From Pseudomonas citri (GTDB lineage: Bacteria; Pseudomonadota; Gammaproteobacteria; Pseudomonadales; Pseudomonadaceae), in the NCBI RefSeq assembly GCF_025336485.1, contig NZ_JAODAB010000014.1, positions 93,110 through 157,109 on the forward strand: a stretch of 64,000 bases of DNA, given 5' to 3'. Under the pieces are notes generated by a model. That model was not told the origin of the DNA, ran no database searches, and saw nothing but the letters and a program-made list of their open reading frames with translations. This document shows positions 1 through 8,988 of the stretch, in pieces. The position numbers and the translations under genes were made by a program. How positions within the stretch are numbered: position 1 is the stretch's first letter; each line of letters begins with the position of its first letter.

Positions 1-1
1 C

Positions 2-1204
2 ACGTTGGTAGAGAGCGTACTCGTCGACCATTATTGGCCCTCCCGGGAAGTGGTGAATATGACCCGGAAGGTCATCCATACCATGCCCGATGAGCTGGCC
101 GAGCGCATCTTGCGCGAGAGCATGAATGACATCAACGTACGTGACATGGACGCTTATCGCTCGCGCATAAGCCAGATCAACAAAGGGCTCCTGAGCCTCG
201 CGCAACATAAGAAGCCCCACGAAAACCTGATGTATAAATTCAACGTATGGCAGGCCGTCGATTATTGCGCCAAAGACATCGGCACGCAGCTAGGAGGGAT
301 CCAGCTGACTGCCGCTCAAAAAATAAAAGTATTCGACATGACCCTGCCGCTCAAGAAGGAACTTTTCGACAGCGAAGGCAACTTCAAGATGATGATGTCG
401 TCCCTGCCAGACAACCTCACTGGCGCGTTATTCATCACCATCATCCCTGAGCAGGGAAAAAAGAAAGCCGCCATGACCAAAATCCAGGACGACATTCATG
501 ACGTGATCAAGGCAGCGGAAAAGCGCGTCTGGAGCGATCTGGGCGACCTGTACTCAAGGGAGGGGCCCGAGGTAGAAACCAATAGGGAAAAATACAAAAC
601 AAATCCCGAGAACTTCTTGGAATACAAAAAGAAAAAGCTCAGCTTCTTCAGGGACGAGCTGAAAAAACGCCACAAGCCTGGGCTGCTGACGGAAATCCGC
701 AACAATAAGATTCCCTATGTCATCGCCAACAAGGGCAAGTCGCAGCGAAAAACCTTGTTGGTCACCGCTGAGGACATTACAAACTTCACGAACAACCTCT
801 CGAACTACGAGGCGTTCGATATCGAGGTCATGACCCAGGTCCCGAAGAAAAAAGTCCTCGGCAAAACGCCTGCAACCACGCCTTCCCCCGCTATCGCTGA
901 AGCGTCGACCGCAACCGACAAATTCACGGTAAGTACCAGCTCACTGGCTGAAACACAGATGTCATATGACACTTTCCCCGAAGCGGCCCGGGTCAAGATC
1001 AGTGAAATCATGGAAGACATTCGCGCCGGCAGGGCCACAACCAAAAAAATCAACCGCTATTACTGGTACGACATGGCGCAATTGTCGCCCGGCAGTGGCA
1101 GAGGCGCCTGGCGCGCCGCGTTCGAACGCAAAGGCGATACATGGACTCTCCAAGGGTTCTATGACTATCACACCAATAAACCTGCGACGGTTTGGGGAGG
1201 CTAA
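2..1204 (+). CDS. C-terminal part of a large unrecognised protein, possibly toxin-like (5' truncated)
   Basis: The frame is open to the left edge of the window. The first possible start inside it is a TTG at 5 with no visible ribosome-binding site, so this is probably the tail of a longer gene. About 400 residues are visible. The first 280 are charged and helical, with a lysine-rich stretch around residues 190-220. A low-complexity Thr/Ser/Ala/Pro linker follows at about 285-325. The last 68 residues (from 332) form a compact, Trp/Tyr-rich unit with a GRGAWRAAF segment and a final FYDYH motif. A rigid body, a linker and a small terminal domain is the layout of polymorphic toxins, but I recognise no family and name no activity. 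Base composition is more AT-rich than the following genes, hinting at transfer. No immunity-like gene follows on this strand. Confidence 0.6.
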   Translation, partial: TLVESVLVDHYWPSREVVNMTRKVIHTMPDELAERILRESMNDINVRDMDAYRSRISQINKGLLSLAQHKKPHENLMYKFNVWQAVDYCAKDIGTQLGGIQLTAAQKIKVFDMTLPLKKELFDSEGNFKMMMSSLPDNLTGALFITIIPEQGKKKAAMTKIQDDIHDVIKAAEKRVWSDLGDLYSREGPEVETNREKYKTNPENFLEYKKKKLSFFRDELKKRHKPGLLTEIRNNKIPYVIANKGKSQRKTLLVTAEDITNFTNNLSNYEAFDIEVMTQVPKKKVLGKTPATTPSPAIAEASTATDKFTVSTSSLAETQMSYDTFPEAARVKISEIMEDIRAGRATTKKINRYYWYDMAQLSPGSGRGAWRAAFERKGDTWTLQGFYDYHTNKPATVWGG

Positions 1205-1217
1205 GCACACCTGCTAA

Positions 1218-1242
1218 ATCGCGGGCAAGCCTTGCTCCCACA
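1218..1242. repeat. Single REP-type element
   Basis: One arm of the REP-like sequence GCGGGCAAGCCTTGCTCCCA that recurs at 16.6, 42.4, 62.8 and 63.9 kb. It lies in the short gap between two convergent genes. Confidence 0.6.
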
Positions 1243-1256
1243 CTAAGGCAAAGCCG

Positions 1257-2144
1257 CTATAGGGTATTTCCAGTCAACGCGACGAACGCCGCCGCCATCG
1301 GCGAGCGCTGGTCCTTGCGCTGCACCAGCCACACTGCCGACACCGCCGCTGGATCGAGCAGCGGCCGGTAGACCACACCGTCGATGCGCATGCGCTGGTA
1401 AGACGCTGGCAGCACCGAAACCCCCAGCCCTGCCGCGACCAGGCCAATGATGGTCATGGCTTCGCCGGCTTCCTGGGCGAAATGCGGGCTGAAGCCAGCG
1501 TCACGGGCCAGGCTCAGGAGTTGGGCGTAGAGACCGCTGCCGTAGCTGCGGGGAAAAAACACGAACGGCTCATGGGCCAGGGCCGAGAGAAACAGCCCCT
1601 CTTCATTGCCCTGGGCCAGGGGATCCTTGGCGCTGAGCACTGCCACCAGCGGTTCGCGGCTGAGCTCGATTTCCACCAGGCTGTCGGGCAGCGGCAACGG
1701 TCGCATGATGCCCACTTCGATCGTTTCGTCCACCAGGGCGTCCGCCACTTGGGTACTGCTCATCTCCCGCAGGTTCAGGTGCACCGCCGGGAAACGTTGG
1801 CGGAACGAGAAGATCGCCTGGGGAATGGTGGAATTGAACGGCGCCGAAGAGGTGAAGCCGATTTTCAATTCGCCCAACTCACCCAGTTGCGCGCGGCGGG
1901 CCACATCGGCAGCCTTGTCCACCTGGGCCAGCACCCGGCGCGCCTCGTCCAGGAACAGGCGTCCGGCCTCGCTCAACTCGACCCGACGATTGGTGCGTTC
2001 GAACAACCGCGCACCGATCTCCTGCTCCAACGCCTGGATCTGCTGGCTCAAGGGCGGCTGGGAAATGCCCAGGGCCAGCGCAGCGCGACCGAAATGCAGC
2101 TCTTCGGCCACCGCGATGAAGTAACGCAAGTGACGCAATTCCAT
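1257..2144 (-). CDS. LysR-family transcriptional regulator
   Basis: This 295-residue protein has the standard LysR layout. A winged helix-turn-helix spans residues 1-60, with the recognition region around 18-37 (ALGISQPPLSQQIQALE), followed by a linker helix and a periplasmic-binding-protein-like effector domain at about 90-290. Family length is normal. It is divergent from the MFS exporter at 2259 across about 115 bp, the usual arrangement of a LysR activator and its target. A perfect 10-bp palindrome at 2186-2195 lies in that gap and is a plausible binding site. The ligand cannot be told from sequence. The pairing resembles E. coli ynfL/ynfM. Confidence 0.93.
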   Translation of the reverse strand: MELRHLRYFIAVAEELHFGRAALALGISQPPLSQQIQALEQEIGARLFERTNRRVELSEAGRLFLDEARRVLAQVDKAADVARRAQLGELGELKIGFTSSAPFNSTIPQAIFSFRQRFPAVHLNLREMSSTQVADALVDETIEVGIMRPLPLPDSLVEIELSREPLVAVLSAKDPLAQGNEEGLFLSALAHEPFVFFPRSYGSGLYAQLLSLARDAGFSPHFAQEAGEAMTIIGLVAAGLGVSVLPASYQRMRIDGVVYRPLLDPAAVSAVWLVQRKDQRSPMAAAFVALTGNTL

Positions 2145-2185
2145 GGGACACCCAATAAGTCGATAGACGTCTTAAACAGGTCGAA

Positions 2186-2220
2186 CAATATATTGGATAG
2201 AAACATTAGCCGGCTATATG
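2186..2220 (+). promoter_or_regulatory. Candidate LysR operator and ynfM promoter
   Basis: The palindrome CAATATATTG occupies 2186-2195. It overlaps a possible -35 TTGGAT (2193-2198), 16 bp ahead of a possible -10 TATATG (2215-2220) reading towards the exporter. The assignment rests on position and partial consensus only. Confidence 0.4.
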
Positions 2221-2258
2221 CTTTTTTCACTGCCTGCCGTGCTCCTGCGAGGTCCATC

Positions 2259-3533
2259 GTGAAAACCGCTGTCGCCCCACTCGCCCATGAAATTTCCCCT
2301 CGTGTGCAAGACGATGTCGTCGAACTGAAAGACGTCTACATCGAGAAAGGCACGCCGATGTTCATGCGCACGGTGCTGGCGTTGTTCTGCGGTGGCTTTG
2401 CAACTTTCGCCCTGCTCTATTGCGTGCAACCGATGATGCCGCTGTTGTCCAGGGAGTTTTCCGTCAACGCGGCGCAAAGCAGCCTGATCCTGTCGGTGGC
2501 GACCTGCCTGCTCGCCGTCGGCCTGCTGATCACCGGTCCGATTTCCGACCGCATCGGCCGCAAGCCGGTGATGGTCGCGGCATTGTTCGCCGCCGCGCTG
2601 TGCACGATCGCCAGCGCCATGATGCCGACATGGCAAGGCGTACTGGTGCTACGCGCCTTGGTCGGCCTGTCGTTGAGCGGGTTGGCGGCGGTGGCGATGA
2701 CCTACCTGAGCGAGGAGATCCATCCCAAGCACATCGGCCTGGCGATGGGGCTGTATATCGCCGGCAACGCCATCGGCGGCATGTGCGGACGCCTGATCAC
2801 CGGCGTGCTGATCGACTTCGTCAGCTGGCACACCGCGCTGCTGGTGATCGGTGGCCTGGCCCTGATCGCGGCGGCGGTGTTCTGGCGGATCCTGCCCGAA
2901 TCACGCAACTTCCGGCCCCGCTCGCTGCACCCGCGCAGCCTGCTGGACGGTTTCACCCAGCATTTTCGCGACGCCGGGTTGCCGTTGCTGTTCCTTGAAG
3001 CTTTCGTGCTGATGGGCGCGTTCGTGACGTTGTTCAACTACATCGGCTATCGCCTGCTGGCCGCGCCCTATCACCTGGACCAGGCTTTTGTCGGGTTGCT
3101 CTCGGTGGTGTACCTGTCAGGCATCTACAGCTCGGCGAAAATCGGCGCGCTGGCCGACAAGCTCGGGCGGCGCAAGATGCTCTGGGCGACCATCGCGCTG
3201 ATGCTGGCCGGCCTCGCCCTGACCATGGTCACACCGCTGCCGCTGGTGATCCTGGGCATGCTGGTGTTCACCTTCGGTTTCTTTGGCGCCCACTCGGTCG
3301 CCAGTAGCTGGATCGGCCGCCGCGCCCTCAAGGCCAAGGGCCAGGCATCGTCGCTGTACCTGTTCAGCTATTACGCCGGATCGAGCGTGGCGGGGACGGC
3401 GGGCGGCATGGCCTGGCACCTGGGTGGGTGGAACGGCGTCGGCCTGTTCATTGGCGGCTTGTTGATGGTGGCCTTGCTGGTGGCGGTGAAACTGGCGAAG
3501 TTGCCGTTGTTGCCGGGGAATGTGCAGGTTTAG
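2259..3533 (+). CDS. ynfM: MFS transporter, YnfM-type drug/arabinose-like exporter
   Basis: A 424-residue inner-membrane transporter of the major facilitator superfamily with 12 predicted membrane helices. MFS motif A (GPISDRIGRK) is at residues 93-102. The N-terminal cytoplasmic stretch ending in EKGTPMFMR, followed by LALF and ATFALLYCVQP, closely resembles E. coli YnfM, as does the overall length (417 there). The frame is open far upstream, but the start is placed at GTG 2259 because GCGAGG lies 6 bp before it and the YnfM-like part begins there. An alternative start is ATG 2358. The substrate is unknown. The divergent LysR gene is its likely regulator. Confidence 0.9.
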   Translation: MKTAVAPLAHEISPRVQDDVVELKDVYIEKGTPMFMRTVLALFCGGFATFALLYCVQPMMPLLSREFSVNAAQSSLILSVATCLLAVGLLITGPISDRIGRKPVMVAALFAAALCTIASAMMPTWQGVLVLRALVGLSLSGLAAVAMTYLSEEIHPKHIGLAMGLYIAGNAIGGMCGRLITGVLIDFVSWHTALLVIGGLALIAAAVFWRILPESRNFRPRSLHPRSLLDGFTQHFRDAGLPLLFLEAFVLMGAFVTLFNYIGYRLLAAPYHLDQAFVGLLSVVYLSGIYSSAKIGALADKLGRRKMLWATIALMLAGLALTMVTPLPLVILGMLVFTFGFFGAHSVASSWIGRRALKAKGQASSLYLFSYYAGSSVAGTAGGMAWHLGGWNGVGLFIGGLLMVALLVAVKLAKLPLLPGNVQV

Positions 3534-3559
3534 CCATCGCCCATGCCCCTGGTCAGACC

Positions 3560-4015
3560 TCATTGCCGCAAAACCATCCGTGCGACCAACACGCCGTTCT
3601 CCACCTCCAGAGTCAGCGACTGCAACATTGCGCCCTCGCGCTCTTGCTGATCCAACCAGTGAAGCAACGAACCCGCATCCCCCCTGATGGCGAGTCGCAA
3701 CGAATCGCCATCGACCTCCATCTGCGCGATGTCCAATCCTGCCGCCGTGGCGCTGTCATTGACTCGCACCGACAGCGGTCCCTCGACAACCACTGAGGCG
3801 CGAGCGGGCTCGGCGTGCCGGATCCGGACACTCAACTCGGCCTGCTGTCGATATTGCCGTTCGGCGACCTCCAGCCGGTGCCGGGCGGGTTGCCAGATCG
3901 ACAGGTAGACCAGCACCGACAACACCAGCCCGACCATCCCCAGCAACATCTGTTGCTCACGGTGTGAACGTCTCCCCCAGCCTTGCTTCAGGCTCAGCCA
4001 TGCATTGACGTTCAT
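3560..4015 (-). CDS. gspM: Type II secretion inner-membrane protein GspM
   Basis: A 151-residue bitopic protein with one membrane helix at about 27-45 (MLLGMVGLVLSVLVYL) and a small periplasmic ferredoxin-like domain, the layout of GspM. It partners GspL in the inner-membrane platform of the secretion machine. Its ATG overlaps the gspL stop (ATGA), and it is the last gene of the cluster. It ends 26 bp from the convergent MFS gene, and no clear hairpin terminator is visible there. Sequence similarity within this family is weak, so the call leans on position and topology. Confidence 0.85.
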   Translation of the reverse strand: MNVNAWLSLKQGWGRRSHREQQMLLGMVGLVLSVLVYLSIWQPARHRLEVAERQYRQQAELSVRIRHAEPARASVVVEGPLSVRVNDSATAAGLDIAQMEVDGDSLRLAIRGDAGSLLHWLDQQEREGAMLQSLTLEVENGVLVARMVLRQ

Positions 4016-5118
4016 CCCTTGTCCTCCAGCGTGAGGGTCGCCTGTACCCGGTTGTTCTGTTTGCTGGCACTGCCCAAGGTGAGGAGCAAGCCGTTCTGTT
4101 GCCCGCGCTCACGCAGTTGCTCGAGCTCAACGAAGCTGTTGGCCGTCAGCTGGATTTTCCAACCCTCGTCTTCACGAAAATCGATGCGCTGTACCTCGAC
4201 GTTGCTGGCGCCAATGACCTGCTCCGCCAGGCGAACCAGGCGCACGACCTGGGTGTCCTGGGGTTGGCCGCGACGCCCCTGCAACGCCTGGAACTGCGCG
4301 GCCAGGTCGACGATCCGCGTCTGCTCGGGGTACAGCGACCTGAAGCGCTGTTCGCTCTGGGCATACAGGAGCCGGGTTTCGCTGTCCAGATAGCGGACGC
4401 GGACTTCGCTGAACGCCCAAGCGAGCAGCGACACACCCAGTGCGACCATCGCCACGCCGCGCCAGGGCAGACGACGGCGGCGCCGGCGGAACTCCCCCTG
4501 CAACAAATCGATGGGATGTCCGCCACCGTTCAGCAGCCACTCATCGATACCCGGGCAGTCGCTCCCCTCGTCCAGCCAGTGCATGTCTTCCGGCAAGTCG
4601 GGCTTGAGCACCGCCAAAGCCTGGGCAGACAACGCCGCCCGCGCCGGCAATGCGCCGCCCAGCAACCAGCGACCGAACCAGCGCACACCAAAGGCCGCGT
4701 CGCCGGGCAGCAGGTCCGCATCGACATACACCGCACGGACATCCACACCTTCGACCGCCAGTAGCGCCAGCAATGCCTGGAACCGGGCCCGGTCCGTCAC
4801 CATCAGCGGATAACACTGCTGGCGGTCCCGGCGACCACTGCCGATGTGCAGCACCTCGACGTCCTCGCTCAGTTGCTCTTCGATGGCGAATGCCAGGGCC
4901 TGAGGCCGGGGCTGGCGTCGGGACGGCCACGGATCGCTGCGCAACCAACTGCACATTTCCATCGGCAACAACACGTCGACGTCGCGCCCGCGCAATTCGC
5001 GAGCCGCTTCGTGCAGGGGCAGGCGACGCCGTTCGCCCGTTGGCGACCACACGCAACACGGCCAATTGGCGCCCGGGCTGCCAAGGCCTTCGACGGTCAG
5101 GTAAAGCCAGGTTTTCAT
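4012..5118 (-). CDS. gspL: Type II secretion protein GspL
   Basis: A 368-residue protein with an N-terminal cytoplasmic actin-like domain (to about 225), one membrane helix (about 232-248, VAMVALGVSLLAWAF) after an Arg-rich stretch, and a periplasmic ferredoxin-like domain. In the family it couples the ATPase GspE to the inner-membrane platform through GspM. The start is taken at ATG 5118, which overlaps the gspK stop (TGATG). A TTG one codon upstream is less likely. Length is close to usual for the family. Confidence 0.9.
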   Translation of the reverse strand: MKTWLYLTVEGLGSPGANWPCCVWSPTGERRRLPLHEAARELRGRDVDVLLPMEMCSWLRSDPWPSRRQPRPQALAFAIEEQLSEDVEVLHIGSGRRDRQQCYPLMVTDRARFQALLALLAVEGVDVRAVYVDADLLPGDAAFGVRWFGRWLLGGALPARAALSAQALAVLKPDLPEDMHWLDEGSDCPGIDEWLLNGGGHPIDLLQGEFRRRRRRLPWRGVAMVALGVSLLAWAFSEVRVRYLDSETRLLYAQSEQRFRSLYPEQTRIVDLAAQFQALQGRRGQPQDTQVVRLVRLAEQVIGASNVEVQRIDFREDEGWKIQLTANSFVELEQLRERGQQNGLLLTLGSASKQNNRVQATLTLEDKG

Positions 5119-5963
5119 CAAGGAAGCTCACTGGGACTGAAGGGTAGAAAACGGCGCTGGCGCACAGTCCAGCGACCGCTGGCAGCGTCGCGCTCGACAT
5201 CCGAGGCCAGCCGTAGACGGCTGCCGGCGCGCGTCACGCTCACGGTGATGCGAAACCAGCGGCTGCTCACACCGAGCCCGTGGCTACTGAGGCCCAGGCC
5301 GGACACCAAGGCGTCGTTGGTAAACGCCTGGACGCTGGCGTAAGGCTTGGCACGGCGCTGGTTGACAAGCGCCTCGGCCGGCCCGGCCTCCATGCCATCG
5401 AGAGTCATCAGCAACAACCGCGGCGCGGTGTTGACGTTCAGCCGCGCCTCTTTGGGCAGCAACACCACCCAAGGCTCCAGGTGCCTCAGTGTCTGTGCGT
5501 CGATGCCGGGCAACAGCCGCAATTGACTCAACTCCTGCACCGGGCCGACCTGGGGCAACGACAGCGCCGGCAGATCCAGCAAGTCCAACAACCGGCTCCA
5601 CCGACCGAGGGTGACCTGATCGACTTGCCCCTGGGCCAGCAGCGGGGTGAGGTTCAAGCGCGCGGACAAGTCCTCGATATCAATATCGATTTCCGCGTCT
5701 TCCAGCGTGAATGCAGGTTCGAGCCGCGCCCAGTCCTGGCTCAGGTCGACGGGCCCGGAGGGGGTGATTGCGCTGCCTTCGAGCACCTGCTGCGCCCAGG
5801 CTTCAGCCGCCAGCCCCAGTTGGCGCAACTGGAGCTGTTGCAATGGCTGCGCGCTGCCCTGCACCAACAGGCGATGACTGCGCAACATGCCGCCAGTGAG
5901 CAACAACGCCAGGCTCAACACCAGCAGCACACTGATCAGCGCCACGCCGCGTTGTCGGTTCAT
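5118..5963 (-). CDS. gspK: Type II secretion minor pseudopilin GspK
   Basis: A 281-residue minor pseudopilin. A short basic leader MNRQRG precedes a hydrophobic helix starting VALISVLLVL. As is normal for GspK, the Glu5 of other pseudopilins is absent. The large globular domain contains the helix-hairpin-helix-like insert seen in GspK (LNVNTAPRLLL, around 180-190). It forms the tip complex with GspI and GspJ. It is somewhat shorter than the usual 310-330 residues. Its ATG overlaps the gspJ stop (ATGA). The leader must be cut by a PilD-type peptidase encoded elsewhere. Confidence 0.92.
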   Translation of the reverse strand: MNRQRGVALISVLLVLSLALLLTGGMLRSHRLLVQGSAQPLQQLQLRQLGLAAEAWAQQVLEGSAITPSGPVDLSQDWARLEPAFTLEDAEIDIDIEDLSARLNLTPLLAQGQVDQVTLGRWSRLLDLLDLPALSLPQVGPVQELSQLRLLPGIDAQTLRHLEPWVVLLPKEARLNVNTAPRLLLMTLDGMEAGPAEALVNQRRAKPYASVQAFTNDALVSGLGLSSHGLGVSSRWFRITVSVTRAGSRLRLASDVERDAASGRWTVRQRRFLPFSPSELP

Positions 5964-6487
5964 GGCAACGATCCAGGCAACAGCAGCATGCGGCGGATCT
6001 GCTCGAAACGCCCTGTCGACAGCGTCAATTCCAGCGCCAGCGGCTCGCCCACGGTCTCGCTGCGCCAGCCCCGCTGCGGATCGAACAGTCGCCAGTTCAA
6101 ACCGCGCACGTCGTCGAGCAGTTTCTGTCGCTGCGCGGTGTCCGTGCCTTCGCCGCGACTGTCACGCCACAACGCGGCGCCTTCGAGCCGATAGCTCACG
6201 GTCTGACGCTCGCTGCGGGGCTGGTCCAATGGATTGCGCCAGTGACTGCGCTGCAGTTGCAGCCCTGCCGGCGCGAGCACGACCGTGCCGGTCACGGACT
6301 GCCAGGCATCGCGCTCGATCACCCCCACGGCACGCTGCAAAGCCCTGAGGTCGCGCTCATGTTGGGCGGTTCCCTGCTGGGTACGGACAACCCCATCGAA
6401 CAGCCGCCAACCGGCCAGGCCGAGCAAGGCAAAAATGGCGATGGCGATCACCAGTTCCAGCAAGGTGAAGCCCGACTGTCTATTCAT
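5960..6487 (-). CDS. gspJ: Type II secretion minor pseudopilin GspJ
   Basis: A 175-residue pseudopilin with leader MNRQSG, cleavage before FTLLELVIAIAIFALLGLAG and Glu5 present. In the family it forms the pseudopilus tip with GspI and GspK. The start is ATG 6487; a GTG one codon upstream is possible. It nearly abuts the gspI stop at 6480-6482, so translation is probably coupled. No separate ribosome-binding site stands out. Confidence 0.92.
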   Translation of the reverse strand: MNRQSGFTLLELVIAIAIFALLGLAGWRLFDGVVRTQQGTAQHERDLRALQRAVGVIERDAWQSVTGTVVLAPAGLQLQRSHWRNPLDQPRSERQTVSYRLEGAALWRDSRGEGTDTAQRQKLLDDVRGLNWRLFDPQRGWRSETVGEPLALELTLSTGRFEQIRRMLLLPGSLP

Positions 6488-6854
6488 CACGGTTGCGAAT
6501 CCAGCCGGTGGTACGGTGCGCGACAGAGCCGCTGGCGGCCCGATCGACCTGGATCTCCACCTGGAGCAGGCGCGGATCGCGCGACGGGGCGATACGCTGT
6601 TGCAGCGTCCAGTCCCGCTGGGCCAGGTGCCGGGTCAATCGCTGTTGCCCGACGGGCGTGGCGGTTTGCAGGCGCAGTTCGCTCAACTGGTTGTCCGCCA
6701 GCCAGGCACCGAACAGACGGTCCTCCAGGCCGGCGCTTTGCTTGAGCACGAACTGGCTGGCCGACAGCACGGCCGCCGCCAACGTGGCGAAAATCGCCAG
6801 GGCAACCATGATTTCCAGTAGGGTAAAGCCCTGGCTGTCACGCGCATTAGCCAT
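6480..6854 (-). CDS. gspI: Type II secretion minor pseudopilin GspI
   Basis: A 124-residue pseudopilin. Leader MANARDSQG precedes FTLLEIMVALAIFATLAAAV, with the conserved Glu5. The soluble domain has the normal small size. GspI nucleates the GspI-J-K tip of the pseudopilus. Its start overlaps the end of gspH by 8 bp, consistent with coupled translation inside the gsp operon. Confidence 0.93.
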   Translation of the reverse strand: MANARDSQGFTLLEIMVALAIFATLAAAVLSASQFVLKQSAGLEDRLFGAWLADNQLSELRLQTATPVGQQRLTRHLAQRDWTLQQRIAPSRDPRLLQVEIQVDRAASGSVAHRTTGWIRNRDE

Positions 6855-7314
6855 CGATCAGCGGCTCTGTGATGCCATCGCTCGATACCCGCGAAATTGT
6901 CTGGCCGGTGACCTTGATGGATAGCCTGAACGGGCTGATCTCATCGCTGCTGAGCATCAGCAATTGCGGTGCGCCCGGCCCATCGTCGAGCCTCACGGCA
7001 TAGCCGTCCTGCTCCAGCCCAAGCGTCAGATCGCCGGGCAACCGATGCGCAGCCGCCACCTCGCTCCAACCCTGGGCTTGCAGCCGTAATGCCTGATAGC
7101 CGCGAAGCTGCACGCGCACACCGTATTCCTGCCCGTCCAGCACCGCCCGTTCGCGCAATTGCTGCACCAGCCGGCTGAAGTCCTGGGCTTGCTGGCGGGC
7201 CTCGCGCGTCGGGCTCGGCCCGATGGCGAAGCTGACCATGCCTGCCACGACCCCGATCAACACGATAACGACCATCAATTCGAGCAAGGTGAAACCGCGA
7301 CTTTCACGTCCCAT
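6847..7314 (-). CDS. gspH: Type II secretion minor pseudopilin GspH
   Basis: A 155-residue pseudopilin with leader MGRESRG and mature N-terminus FTLLELMVVIVLIGVVAGMV (Glu5 present). GspH sits just below the tip complex in the pseudopilus. The start is taken at ATG 7314, two bases after the gspG stop and behind a GAGTG sequence. A longer frame from a TTG at 7329 would overlap gspG. Length is normal for the family. Confidence 0.93.
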   Translation of the reverse strand: MGRESRGFTLLELMVVIVLIGVVAGMVSFAIGPSPTREARQQAQDFSRLVQQLRERAVLDGQEYGVRVQLRGYQALRLQAQGWSEVAAAHRLPGDLTLGLEQDGYAVRLDDGPGAPQLLMLSSDEISPFRLSIKVTGQTISRVSSDGITEPLIDG

Positions 7315-7316
7315 GT

Positions 7317-7772
7317 TCACTCGGCCCAATTGCCAATGTCGGCGGCAAACCCGTCACCGCCCGACACCCCATCGGCGCCCAGCGAGTACAGGTCGTAACC
7401 GCCATCGAGCGCCTTGAGGCCAGGGTTGAGGTACTGATAGGGCGTACCCCAGGGGTCGACCGGCAGGCTCTTCAGATACCCCTGGGGGTTCCAGTTTTTC
7501 GCGGCTGGCGTACCGGAAGGACGCTTGCTCAACGCTTCCAGGCCTTGTTGGGTCGAGGGGTAGTGGAAGTTGTCCAGGCGGTACATTTCCAGGGCCGTGG
7601 CAATCGCCTGGAGGTCGGTCCGGGCGGCGGTGGTCTTGGCTTGATCGGGCCGGCTCATGAATTGCGGCACCACGATGGCACCGAGGACGCCGATGATGAC
7701 CACCACCACCATGATTTCGATCAGGGTAAAACCGCGTTGACGACGCAAAGGTCGGTTGTGTTGAAGCTTCAT
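7317..7772 (-). CDS. gspG: Type II secretion major pseudopilin GspG
   Basis: A 151-residue major pseudopilin that polymerises into the periplasmic piston. The prepilin leader ends RRQRG (14 residues), and the mature chain starts FTLIEIMVVVVIIGVLGAIV with Glu5. The C-terminal half carries the hallmark GspG segment: YPSTQQGL, then WGTPYQY, then a Gly/Asp-rich calcium loop (DLYSLGADG). Conservation is strong, making this one of the firmest calls in the cluster. It starts 4 bp after the gspF stop. Confidence 0.97.
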   Translation of the reverse strand: MKLQHNRPLRRQRGFTLIEIMVVVVIIGVLGAIVVPQFMSRPDQAKTTAARTDLQAIATALEMYRLDNFHYPSTQQGLEALSKRPSGTPAAKNWNPQGYLKSLPVDPWGTPYQYLNPGLKALDGGYDLYSLGADGVSGGDGFAADIGNWAE

Positions 7773-7775
7773 GGA

Positions 7776-8984
7776 TCAATTCACCAATTGGTTGAGACTC
7801 AGGATCGGTAGCAGGATGGCCATGACGATCAGCAGCACGACGCCGCCCATCAGCACCAGCATGGCCGGTTCGAAAAGGCTCACCACCAGGGCAATGCGCG
7901 CCGCCAGGCTGGCCTCCTGCTGTTCGGCCGCGCGGGCCAGCATGTGGTCGAGTTCGCCGACCCGTTCACCGCTGGCGATCATGTGCAGCATCAGCGGCGG
8001 GATATCACCGCTCAGCTCCAGGCCACGGGTCAGGGTCCCGCCCTCGCGGACCGAACGCGCGACGTCGGCCATGCGGGCGCGGATCGTCAGGTTGCCGATC
8101 ACCTGCGCGGCGATGTGCAGAGCCTCCACCAACGGCACGGCGCTCTTGCTGAGGATCGCCAAGGTGCTGGCGAAACGGGCGGCTTCCATTGCCCGCAACA
8201 CCTCGCCCAACATCGGCAGGCGCAGCAACAGGCGATGCCAGCGCAGGCGCCACAGCGATTGGCGCAGGCTCCAGCGCCACAGGCCAACCATCGCGGCCAA
8301 CACGCCTAGCAGCCCCAAGCCATGGCGGCGCAAGCCGTCGCTCACGGCGATCAGCGCCTGGGTCAGCGCGGGCAATGGCTGGCCGCTGTCGACGAAAATC
8401 TTCACCACATCCGGCACCACGTAGCCGAGCAGGAACGCAACGATCGCGATGCAGGCGAACATCAGGATCAGCGGATACACCAATGCCAGTTGAATGCGTT
8501 GGCGCGAGGCCTGGCGCGCCTGGGTGTAGGCCGCCAGTTGTTCCAGCACCTGGCCCAGGTGACCGGATTGTTCACCGGCCGCCACCGTGGCGCAGAACAG
8601 TTCGGGGAACGCCCGCGGAAACGTCCTCAGGGTGGTCGCCAACGCGTGGCCCTCCATCACCCGACCGCGCACCGCCGACAGCAGGTGGGCGACACGCCGC
8701 TTCTGGCTCTGTTGCGCCACGGCCCCCAGCGACTCCTCAAGGGGTAGACCGGCCTGGACCAGCGTGGACAGCTGCAGCGTCAGCAACGCCAGGTCAGCCG
8801 GGCTCAGCCGCCCTCCGGCATGCCGCGTGCCAGCGGTGCGCTGCTCTGCGGCATCGTGCAATTCGCTGGGCAACAAGCCCCGCTCACGCAGCAACTGGCG
8901 CGCATGCCGGGGGCTATCGGCTTCCACGCGGCCCTTGCAGCGCCGGCCCTGGGTATCTTCCGCCCGATAGTCGAAGGTCGGCAT
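7776..8984 (-). CDS. gspF: Type II secretion inner-membrane platform protein GspF
   Basis: A 402-residue polytopic inner-membrane protein with two repeated cytoplasmic T2SF helical domains (about 70-195 and 270-395) and three membrane helices (near 165-190, 215-240 and 370-400). It is the platform on which the pseudopilus assembles, driven by GspE. The start is set to ATG 8984, giving the canonical MPTFDYRAED N-terminus with AGGAGG 9 bp upstream. A longer frame from 9020 would overlap gspE. Confidence 0.96.
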   Translation of the reverse strand: MPTFDYRAEDTQGRRCKGRVEADSPRHARQLLRERGLLPSELHDAAEQRTAGTRHAGGRLSPADLALLTLQLSTLVQAGLPLEESLGAVAQQSQKRRVAHLLSAVRGRVMEGHALATTLRTFPRAFPELFCATVAAGEQSGHLGQVLEQLAAYTQARQASRQRIQLALVYPLILMFACIAIVAFLLGYVVPDVVKIFVDSGQPLPALTQALIAVSDGLRRHGLGLLGVLAAMVGLWRWSLRQSLWRLRWHRLLLRLPMLGEVLRAMEAARFASTLAILSKSAVPLVEALHIAAQVIGNLTIRARMADVARSVREGGTLTRGLELSGDIPPLMLHMIASGERVGELDHMLARAAEQQEASLAARIALVVSLFEPAMLVLMGGVVLLIVMAILLPILSLNQLVN

Positions 8985-8988
8985 CGCG

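Noticed and set aside
1482..2258. N-terminal extension of the MFS gene antisense to the LysR gene
   Set aside because: The extension is a shadow of the regulator gene. A good ribosome-binding site and YnfM similarity place the start at 2259.
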